The notes under the pieces are model-generated. The model was not told the origin of the DNA and did no database searches. It saw nothing but the letters and a program-made list of their open reading frames with translations. The position numbers were made by a program, and so were the translations under genes. A DNA stretch of 60,000 nt from Hydractinia symbiolongicarpus (lineage: Eukaryota > Cnidaria > Hydrozoa > Anthoathecata > Hydractiniidae). Each line of letters starts with the position of its first letter. Position 1 is the first letter of the stretch. The DNA lies in assembly GCF_029227915.1 (NCBI RefSeq), contig NC_079884.1, forward strand, positions 22,694,001-22,754,000. Reading direction: 5' to 3'. Positions 35,727-44,878 of this stretch are shown piece after piece.

Positions 35727-36376
35727 CCATTGTGGGCTAACTGCTGAACTTTTGCACTAAATTGTCTTGCTACAATCTCTTCCTTCAGCCTCCAGACTTT
35801 TCGACGGGGCCTGTACTTTCCCTTGGCTTCTTTAACACTCTTCAAGATAATATCACAAACCAGCAATTCACGTCCTTCACCACTTTCTTGTCTGACTTTC
35901 TAACCAGGAAGTAATCTATCTGTGTCTTACAACCACCTGACTCATATGTTATCAGCCTACTCTGTCTCTTACTGAATGATGTGTTGCAAACCACCATGTC
36001 CGTTGCCACTCCAAACTCAAGCAATCTCTCCCCTTCCTTATTTCTGCTCCCAAATCCATAGCCTCCATGCACACCTCTATAACCTTCAGATGACTTCCCA
36101 ACATGACCATTAAAGTCGCCGACCGCCATGACAAGTTCAGTGTCTCCAAACTTTGATGTGACTGCTATTAACTCATCATAAAACTTATCTTTATCTTCCT
36201 CACTGAGTCCACACTGTGGAGTATAAACTGACAGAAAAGTGACAATCCTATTACCAATCAAAAACTTTATCACTATAATACGACTATTAACACGCATAAC
36301 ATCTATTACTTTTTCTACCCACTTCTCTGCAACGAATATGCCAACTCCTCCATATCCATCACTGTTAGCCTGGAAT
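35538..36376 (-). mobile_element. LINE endonuclease fragment created by the duplication
   Basis: An exact second copy of the 5' part of LINE copy 2, carried along by the tandem duplication. The frame at 35842-36297 is the same endonuclease segment. It is not an independent insertion. Confidence 0.88.
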
Positions 36377-36758
36377 TAATGAGAAACAACAATCTCCTGA
36401 CGTTTTTTCTTCTTTTGACGCTAATATGGTGAAGATTTTCTACCTAAATCTGTTTCTTTCAATCCTAAATTATACTTTCATCATCCTGTAAATTGGACTA
36501 TGTATTTTCTTATTTTTCCTGAAGAACACAAATAAGACCAACCAAGGCTGGAAATATGTTAAAAAAACCACACCCAGTCTCAATTGCGATTTAGAAACTA
36601 AGGAGGGACTAACATCCACTTTTGTCAAATATAAAACTCTCTGTACATTGATTCAGCAATAGGTCCTCGAAGTAAGAATGCAATTGATATAAAGATCTCT
36701 TTTTAGTAGCTTAATTGTTGTTCCTGTTTATTATAAACCCGTTTTGTTTAGATCTAAT

Positions 36759-38259
36759 ATGACCAAGAAAATATTTATTAACTCTAAGAAGAAGTATGAT
36801 GGACTGTCGTTCCTGACTCAGGATATCAAGATTAGGAAAATATTTGATATTAAAACGTTAATCGAGAAGCTAAGAAAGTTTGTGTCACAAAAACAATGGG
36901 TTCCGAAAGGTCCGCTTTATGATTCGCCACGATCGTATGCAGAATGTAAAGTTTTAGTTTTACTAGGTGAGTCTTTACTTATCTTTCCTTAAGCTAGCTC
37001 GTTCTTGCTTTTAACTTCAATTTTGTTACCAGTCAGATGTAATTATGTAAGAATTTTAACTCTGGGTGCAAAACATTAGATTGTGATTTTCTGGTTGATT
37101 TTTTTCAGGACATATTCCAAAGGGTCTCCATGAATCGGAGGTGTTCATAAATTTTGTGAATCAGCTTCTCAAAGAAAATTGGATTTTTTACATTGTTAAT
37201 GATGGTAGTAGTGAAACATTCAATGTGAAAGACTTTGCACCAATTTGCTTGTCAACGGGTGGCATGTATTTCTCTTTTCGTGGAAAAAGCAAGAAAAAAA
37301 TTAAAACCGTAAGATCATCTGTTTGTTCTTTAGATGCTTTAAGGTAAACTAATTTCGCATCCAACATTTAAGAAGCGTTCCATATCATCTAGTTAGTTTG
37401 TTACGAGAATACCATCCTGATTTGTTAGCTGTTAAAGTAAGTATTTTCTTTCTAGTTGGTGGAAGAAATGTTTAAAACGAGTGATAAGATCCACCGTGGC
37501 AAAGGTCATGTTGTTGACAAATTAAAGATCTTCTTGGAAAGTCAACCTGCTGACAAGTGGATTCCGTTTAACAAGATTTGGGAGTGGAAAAGTGAGATTG
37601 TTGTTCATAATGTCTCCTGCAACGACGGTCAATTAGGTCAACCAAATCAACAAAGTGAGGAAAATAGTAGTTCTCAAGAATCAGGTGTTGAAATGTCTTT
37701 AGATGAAGCTTCTGCGTCATCGGCCCCCAACTCAGAAGCCCACTCACAAGAAACAAGTGCACGCCCGTCCAGTCAATTGGTAGCGTTGAGAAACTCTGCG
37801 TTAATATCGTCAATATCTGGCCACGTTCAGCGTATTCCAGAAAGAATACCGTCGGAAAGTAGCGAAGCGTTACTTGAAAACCCTTCTGAGAACTTATGTA
37901 TTCAGAGGTTATGTTACTCGTTACGTAGTCTGGCAATCAACACAGGTGAACCTGTAATAAGTCCTGCAAGTACACATGAAACAGAACCCGTTTTGTTTGG
38001 CATGCGATTGAGATGGCCATCTGAAAGTATTGACTCTAGCTTAAGAACACCTAGCGAAAGCATTGATTGCACGTCCAGAAGACAGGCTACGGAAAGTATT
38101 GACTCAGGCTACTCCAGCCAGATATCGAGGGAGAGCTTGGATCTCAGCTTTAGAAGATTACCCCTCTCTTCTGAACCCAGAGAGCATTCCATGCCGGTTG
38201 AAACCACTGATTATACCCTGGATATTTCTCTCAACTTGGCAGAAGTGTTCATTAACTAA
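36759..38259 (+). CDS. Unknown Ser-rich protein, complete copy 2 (403 aa)
   Basis: Exons 36759-36966, 37109-37308 and 37456-38259 join in frame to 1212 nt. The N-terminal 170 residues look folded and mixed alpha/beta (WVPKGPLYDSPRSYAECKVL, then FVNQLLKENWIFYIV, then LKIFLESQPADKWIPFNKIW). From about residue 190 the protein becomes Ser/Glu-rich and disordered-looking, with repeated ESIDS words (PSESIDSSLRTPSESID, then TESIDSGYSSQ). The ESIDSG repeats could be phosphorylation or degradation signals, which is inference. I do not recognise the family. The ATG follows an acceptor-like TTTGTTTAG, so an upstream exon is possible. Confidence 0.6.
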
Positions 38260-39602
38260 ACAAGAGAAGATGAAGAGTAAAAAAGAAAGCCGAGTTTGTT
38301 TTGTTAACAGGTATGCAGAGAATGACTAAGTAAAAAGTTTATGCGGGGAAAGTTCTATACTGCATCCAATGCGATATAACATCGTGACGTCGAATTCCGA
38401 CGTTTTATCGTGACGTTAAATGCCGATATTTCATCAACACGTTAAATCTCCTTATGTCTAAGTTGTCTTTTCTTAACCTCGACTTTGTTTTAAAAGAATT
38501 TATACATCTGTTATTGATGTAATGTACCACCGTTTTACTTGGTACCAAGGAACTCAACACAACATTAAACGTTATGAATGCTGTCAACAGAAATAAATAG
38601 TTAGCTATTAACGTGACAACATATAAGTATGCAAATTGGTGAGATATAACTATTTTGTTCGTAGTACCGCTTGTTTTTATCTGGTGTTTTAATTTTTTAT
38701 ACATAAAGTCTTGTTCATAGAATGCTACAAGGTAGCACATCGAGTTATAAATGGCATTTTTTCGACAGCCTTACCGATTCAATTTAACGTCACGTCGGCC
38801 ATTTTTGTCGTTTTGACATGTCATTTGCCTACCTGCTTTGTTAATACGTTGACATTCAAGTTGACAATTGCCGAGTGAATTAAAGAAGCTGGATTACGAG
38901 TCACGCGATTTTTTGACCAAGTCAATTTGAATAATTTTTTAAACTATAATTTGCAATATTTGACATATCTTGGAGACGATTAAATATTATTTCAGATGGC
39001 TGTAAAACTCACTCTTCGTCAGCTCTCTCGAAATCTAAAAGAATCTTAAAAAGATTTCATCCCACTATGATTCTTATATATTTTTAAATTTCAGAGCTTT
39101 TCAGTCTAGTAGATTCTAATAGAGAGAAATTTTTTAAATAAATTCGATAACAAATATTTTTTATGCTACATATAAAACGGGTAATATACTACACACTGCG
39201 AAGAAACATGCGCGTGTAGTCGCAGAAAAATAGTCGATTCCCGCGTTTTATGTATGCAGTTTAATTTTTTTAGTGCATAGTACAGTCTGTCCACGGGTTA
39301 GCGAGTTTTACGAAATTTTATGTGCTTTAACCTTAAGAACAATTTTAAATTGTAAAATTGATAAAGTATAAATGCATTTTAGTACGTTTGATATTTTATA
39401 TTTTTATGTCAATGATTTTTATTTTAGTCATCAGGCATATAAGAAGAAAAAATCTTTACGCATAAAAATTTTCAAAAGGCTCTGTTTTTAAACTGCTTCA
39501 TCCTTAACCTGTTGGAGATTTTAAAAATTCTCGAGAAAAACTTCTGGAAAGTTGAAAGAAATATCGGGGAAAACATTGTTTCTAAATTTAATTTTTGTTA
39601 AA
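38260..39602. other. Intergenic, with short TGACG repeats
   Basis: At 38372-38446 three imperfect units of about 25 bp repeat (ATCGTGACGTCGAATTCC, ATCGTGACGTTAAATGCC, ATCAACACGTTAAAT), including TGACGTCG. Another AACGTCACGTCGG lies near 38788. No gene is supported. A minus-strand frame at 38405-38740 has one hydrophobic stretch but no family signature. Confidence 0.45.
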
Positions 39603-39994
39603 TGGTACAAAATGATATTGGTTTATATTATAGAGCTTAAAAAGTTGGTTAACAAGTCTCTATATGTTTAAAAAAGCTCTTTTCGTTCTCAAGATATTCA
39701 CATTTAAAGAATTTCAAATTTAATTATACTGCATAAATTATGATGTCAAATTTAAGTAATAGCAAATTTTGACATTTTCTGTCATCAGTAATTTTAGACC
39801 TGTTAAGGATGTGCATTCAAACTTTATCAATGGATAGATTTTATAAGGTGAATTGATTAACATAAAATTCTTTGCCAAAAAAAACTCGTTTGCTCGTACC
39901 AGGCCTCTTAATTTTTTGCTTTAAAAAAATTTAAAAAGACTAGTTAACCAACTTTTTAAGCTCTATAATATATGTCCAACATCATTTTATACCT
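39603..39994. repeat. Inverted repeat pair, MITE-like (0.39 kb)
   Basis: The arm at 39603-39667, containing ATTATAGAGCTTAAAAAGTT and GGTTAAC, is inverted at 39931-39994, with about 265 bp between arms and a few mismatches. The intervening sequence has no open frame. No clear target duplication was found. Confidence 0.75.
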
Positions 39995-40765
39995 TGGGGT
40001 TCTCTTTAGGGTTTTATTTTTTTAGTCATCAAGTCATGGCAAATGTTTGCAGGTTCTTTCTTCTTTTTCTTATAAAAAGTTCTGTTTTTGTCTATACTAG
40101 CGCGCTTCTAAAAAAATGATATATTCTTAGAATTTACTTCTTCAGAATGAGTGGCTCACCTGCTAATTATTTAGCTTGGAAACGAAAACAAGTCTGTATC
40201 CTTGGATTTTTCTAGTATCAGGTAACATTGTGACTTTGTACCTTACCAATAAAAATAATAACTAATTTTAACACAGTAAATAATGTTTTGTACCGGTGAC
40301 AATCTTTCCCGCCTTTTTTTGACGAGTAATTTTTTTCGCTAATTTTTTGTTCACTTTTTTTTTAAGTTGATTTTCGGATTATATTTTAAGTAGAGATTTT
40401 TTGTTCGCATATATTTCACATTCTATAGATTCAATAAGTGTATTCTAAAATTAGTCGTAAAAAGTCACCGCGATGGTGTTATTTGTCGCTAAAATTCGAC
40501 TAATTTTTTCACCTACTAAATTTTTACCAACCTTTTTTGCCGACTTTTTTTGTCGGCGTTTATTACCGACAAGGCAAAATTTTTATATCCAGCAGTAAAG
40601 ATTTAGCAATTTGTTATAAATTCAAATTATATAATAAATGGAATGCAATTTGTGAAGTATTTTGAATAGAATATACTGTAAAATTATTTTTCAATGTAAT
40701 AAACATTTCGTTACATAAATTTTGTGTTAATATATATTGCCCTATTTAAAGAAGAATAGTCAACA
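39995..40765. other. Intergenic, nothing recognised
   Basis: AT-rich. Repeated TTTTTTTGCCGACTTTTTT-like words at 40500-40570 resemble the TTGCCGAC words of the element at 24879, but no ends are found. Confidence 0.4.
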
Positions 40766-40880
40766 AGAACCTCTTCCCAGGGCTCCTAGCCTTTTTACCA
40801 TCAAGGCCGGCGGCGAAGTGCTTTTAGCCATCAAGTAAGCGCTAGCGGCTTTGTAGGCAACAAACCCTGAAGACGAGGAC
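40766..40880. mobile_element. MITE, AACCTCGTCCCCAGGGC family
   Basis: The left end is AACCTCTTCCCAGGGC and the right end is ACCCTGAAGACGAGG, with internal CATCAAGTAAGCGCTAGCGG. A half copy with the same internal sequence and the end AACCCTGGGGACGAGG lies at 41111-41163. Confidence 0.6.
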
Positions 40881-41110
40881 AACAGGGTACTATATCAGAA
40901 GCTCGTTTCTTTTTTTTTATATAAAAGTATATTCCTTTCTTGGAAAATATTGACTCTTTTTTTATGACAACATTAATTTTTTGTTCGTATTTAACTTGTT
41001 GAAATCTCAATGACATCAAAAGAGTCGTGAGAAATTTAGTCACTTAACCCGTCTAACCAATAACTATAAAACAAAGAAAAAATCTTCCCTTAAGTTTTCG
41101 CGGTTTAGGC

Positions 41111-41163
41111 ATCAAGTAAGCACTAGCGGCTTTGGCATAGGTAACAACCCTGGGGACGAGGAT
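41111..41163. mobile_element. Half copy of the MITE at 40766
   Basis: CATCAAGTAAGCACTAGCGG followed by CCCTGGGGACGAGG matches the right half of the previous element. An inverted end word CTCTCGTCCCTAGG occurs further on near 41268. Confidence 0.55.
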
Positions 41164-41991
41164 GTCCTTTTCGCGATATGATAATTTCTTAAGAAATATT
41201 TAAACTGGCATAATCACGCTTACTATAAACTCCGCAACTGACATTGCCTAACAATCCACGTGACGCCACTCTCGTCCCTAGGTTTTTTGTCTTTTTGATA
41301 TGAGAGAAGTCAGCGAAAAATACCCTGGTATCGTTGAGCGCTTTTGGCCAATATATGGCCAGATTATGCAAACACATCGTACGTAATATAATAATTTATT
41401 CAAAAATAATGGCGGGCGCATATTATGTTTTAGCAACAGAAAAAGTAAACACGTTGAAATATAGTGAAATACGATTTCACTTTTAGAGAGGGGGAGAAGC
41501 ACCCCCTTCCCCCGGCCTATCGTAGCTTCCACAAAGCCAGCACAGCACGTTACCAATGCTATTAGCGAACTTCACGCGCTCTCTACCTGGCCTGCGTGCA
41601 CGCTTTGCAATCAACGTTTTTTGTGAAAAAAAATGTCCCCAAACATTCAACGAAAGTTTCATTATCCGTAAAATTCGTGAAGATGTGAAAAAAACTAAGC
41701 TATATTTTCATATAACATGCACATTGTTTGCGTCTAGTAGCTCACTAATACAAGAAACTGTATCTTTTAATATAGTAATGTAGTACATTAAACACGCAGT
41801 AAATAAATTGCATTAAAACTTGTTTAATTCCATTTACTAAAAATCCTTTCAAAGAATGTGACGTCATCCATCGTAAATCATATTTGACGTCAAATTCGTT
41901 TTTTATATTAACCACAGGTTGCTTTAAATCTGACATTTCTTTATAACGCGTGCCGAAAGGAAGAAGAAGAAGGAAAAGCGATATTCAAAAG
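41164..41991. other. Intergenic, upstream of the coiled-coil gene candidate
   Basis: No protein motif is seen. The sequence directly before 41992 is open in frame back to about 41950 (Arg/Lys-rich), so the coding start could be an upstream non-ATG codon or lie on an upstream exon. Confidence 0.4.
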
Positions 41992-43399
41992 ATGGATTCA
42001 ACAGAAGTTTATTATGAAGGAAGTTATAAATTCATCCACACTAAGTATTTGAAAGAATTGGAAAGCTATGCAGATGAGTATAAAGACTTATTAAAGATAG
42101 CAAATGAGGTAGGAAGTTTTCTTATGCCAGATTGGTATTCTTTTCTTGAACGTTATCCTAAAACAACCACGTTAACACGGCAAACATGTTGTTGTATATA
42201 ACTGTATGAGACGAGAAATATTTTTGCATCACATTCGAGCCAGAGCTGTAAAAATATATTTTTTTTCACAGAGATATTTTGAATCACAAAAGAGGGAACA
42301 GAAGCTATCTGCTAAAAGATAATCATAAGAAAGACGACAAATTGAAGAGAACAAATAGAAGAATGGATGACATAATGGTGGAAAAGGAAGAAATGGATAA
42401 AAAGATTGTGGAGCTAGAAGAAAAACTTGCTGAAGCTAACAACCAACTCCAATCTAAGAATGCTGAAAAACAGAGAGAAGTGGAAGAAATGAGAAAATTA
42501 AAAACAAAATGTGCTAACCTTGAATTAATTATCAAGCAAGCGCAAGAGAATTTTATTTCTCTTACAGCTAGCAATTTGGTAAATGCTGCATTAAAGAACG
42601 CTCTTCAGGAGAACGTTTGCAGCTTAACCAAACAGCTAGCAGATTCGCAAGATGAAGAGGAGAAGGCGAAAGACGAAGTTCTATTTCTCACTGCTTCCAA
42701 TTTTTCAGCAAAATTATCAAAAGATATTTTGGAAGAAAAAGTTATAAAGCTTAAAGGTAAACTTACCGCTTCAGGTGAAAGATTGAAATAATGAGCAAGT
42801 ATATTGAATCTAACATAACAGTGCTCCAAGATATGATAGGCAATGAAATGATGTCAGCATCTGATAATGACCAAAGTGATGATATGCGTGTCACTACTGA
42901 TGACAAAGCAGATGCCACTGGTGAATCTGAAGAGGGAGTTCTGAACGTGGATTGGGAAGAGATAAAGAGTGATGTGACGCAAAATATGTCTGGTGGAGAT
43001 TTCTATAAGGGAAAATTCAAGAAAAGTGTTTGCATTGATGATGTTAGTGATGGAGATATTAAGGTTGATGGGGGAGGACTATCTTGCAATAAAGAATACA
43101 CAAACATCAATCACGAATAGCTAGCAGGTTTTAAAAAGTTAAAATTAACATTTTGTCTTTTTGCGAAGAAAGTAAAAGAGAAACTGGATGACATGCAAAA
43201 ATACACATATCATTACGATATGCTTCAACAACAGAGATCAAATATGGATGTGTTTATATACAATGGATTATGTGGATTGCAGGATAGATTTACAAAGAAG
43301 AGAAGTTGTTTTAGAAGAAGATCTAAGAAAGTACAAATTTTGAACGTTCTAGTAGGCGTGGCAGAGAAGAATAGAAGAATTAGTTTCACAGAAAACTAA
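41992..43399 (+). CDS. Coiled-coil protein gene (candidate, exon structure unresolved)
   Basis: Four open stretches in the same direction look like parts of one gene. 41992-42111 begins MDSTEVYYEGSYKFIHTKYL and ends at a possible GTAGGA donor. 42279-42791 is a long coiled coil with heptads (KKIVELEEKLAEANNQLQSK). 42791-43120 is acidic (MSKYIESNITVLQDMIG). 43150-43399 is basic (DRFTKKRSCFRRRSKK). The second frame ends at TGA overlapping an ATG of the third (ATAATGAGC), which is unusual for an animal gene and suggests a missed intron, a nonsense mutation, or a decayed copy. An acceptor TTTTTTTTCACAG lies before 42272. Family not recognised. Confidence 0.45.
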
Positions 43400-44480
43400 A
43401 ACTTTTTGCAAATAAATATTTTTTAATATACTAAATATATTCATTATTTTTTATATTGCTTATATTCATTTGATTTTTTATTGGCATATTTTTTTTATTT
43501 CTGTTACTTAAAGTAAAACAAACAAGGTAGAGTAGAAGGCACGAAACGATATGACTCTCCTATGACGGCAAGCTTACTAAAGTGTGGACATACCCTCGTT
43601 TTCAGGAATTTTTACCCTTTTGGTATTTTTCGCGTTCTTCTCTCATTCATTCCCTAGGAATAAGGGTGGCGCGTGCATTCAAGAATATAGGTCAACCTCG
43701 TCCTTGACAATCTGAGACGGCAAATTGTCAGGAGCCCTGGAGACAAGGTTGAGTATAGGTGACATGTTGAAATGTGTTGACATATCATATATTCAAAATC
43801 TTACACGGTACAAATTTCCACACTTTCTGTTCGTGGAACGACTTGTTCCGTAAAACGGACGTTGTGGAAGTGCATTTTTTAAAGAGTTACTCGGCCTACA
43901 CCTATACCAAAGTAAAACTTTTGCAGCCGTTTGTTTAGAGTGACAAGCAGTGACCTTTGTTTATTTGTCAGTATTATGTAAGATCGGCAAATTGGACCAG
44001 TTTACAATCCGGCGTAAAATTTTGTGTCTGCAAGTTTGATGGTAAACTTTAAAAAAATGCGACTGTTACACCTCTTTTTGTAAACAGCATGAAATTTGCC
44101 GAGTCTCAAATTATGCCTGTCATGTCACCAGCGCTGTTCTTATTCATAGATGTGACGAAATATTCGTCCAGCCGTCAGATATACAGAGAGAACAGGTCCT
44201 GGGATCGAGGTTGCAGAGTGAGGTTACGAAGCTTTTCGTAAGGTTAAAATAACCTAACATACACGATCAGGAGAACATGAATAAAGTTTTAATTATTACC
44301 CAACTACATAAAAAAGGCAAATGTGCAATGGTAAAAATTCTAGTATTTTTCTCCTAATCTTTTTAACGCATACTCCGCAACGCAACAAATTTAAAGTTTT
44401 GTCCAAAAGTTTTAACCTAAATATGTAGCCATTACTTCACAACTTTAGGCCTTGTTTAAGGAATGCTTCATAGATGGATG
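43400..44480. other. Intergenic with MITE remnants
   Basis: Contains the small MITE at 43693-43751 and single end words near 43606 and 44198 (TCCTGGGATCGAGGTTGC). No gene is recognised. Confidence 0.5.
43693..43751. mobile_element. 59-bp MITE remnant
   Basis: CAACCTCGTCCTTGACAATC at the left and AGCCCTGGAGACAAGGTTG at the right are inverted end words. The inner TTGACAATCTG and CAAATTGTCAGG also fold back on each other, so the element is nearly one hairpin. Confidence 0.65.
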
Positions 44481-44815
44481 TGCATATTTTACATGGCTAG
44501 CCTCACAAATATCGAGGGATATACCCTGTCTATTATTTCCAGGAGGGGCCATGGCGTAGATGGAGAGTCCTAGAGTATTTAATGCTCATTTTGAGCTACG
44601 CAGACCCAATTAGAGCTCGCGCTCTACTAGACAACTCCCGGCAACATCCAACGGCCCACACAGTGTGCCATCTTCCCAATTTCCCTCACATGGCTTGGGT
44701 TAACCCGGGGCTATGGTAACATTCACTCGCCCATGTTGAATCGCCGTCAAGAGGAATCGAACCCCGGTCTCCCGCACAGAGTACGAAAGCTATAACCACT
44801 AATCTACGGCGCCAT
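44481..44815 (-). mobile_element. tRNA-derived SINE, about 335 bp
   Basis: On the minus strand the 5' head (44813-44743) is tRNA-like, with an A box TAGATTAGTGG, a B box GGTTCGATTCC and the segment GCGGGAGACCGGGG, which resembles tRNA-Asp. The body follows, and the end ATGTAAAATATGCAC is shared with the fragment at 8843-8950. Pol III promoter boxes of this kind drive SINE transcription. It lies about 60 bp downstream of the RPL7A stop codon, in the same orientation. Confidence 0.85.
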
Positions 44816-44867
44816 AATTTACAATCTTGTTGGGATAAAATAAAAACAACTTCAGAAGACCATTTGA

Positions 44868-44878
44868 TTTATTTTATT
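44868..44878 (-). terminator. Polyadenylation signals of RPL7A
   Basis: Reading on the minus strand, the stop codon TAA is followed immediately by overlapping AATAAA hexamers (TTAATAAAATAAATC). This implies a very short 3' UTR, as usual for ribosomal protein genes. Confidence 0.6.

Larger units (their letters stand above)
32942..38132. repeat. 2.6-kb direct tandem duplication
   Basis: Unit 1 is 32942-35536 and unit 2 is 35538-38132, with a period of 2596 bp and a single extra C (35537) at the junction. I see no difference between the two units in any frame I compared, so they are near identical. Unit 1 begins within LINE copy 2 and ends within exon 3 of the unknown gene. Unit 2 therefore starts with LINE sequence directly after the cut gene. 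There is no notable homology at the breakpoints (ATATCGAGGGA next to CTACCACCTGAC). Confidence 0.93.

Noticed and set aside
34972-37936. Minus-strand 122-codon frames within exon 3 of the duplicated gene
   Set aside because: Antisense to a spliced plus-strand exon with better structure, and exact duplicates of each other.
38405-38740. A 111-codon frame with a hydrophobic stretch, possibly a membrane protein
   Set aside because: One hydrophobic segment only, low-complexity codon content and no family signature. Kept out of the gene list.
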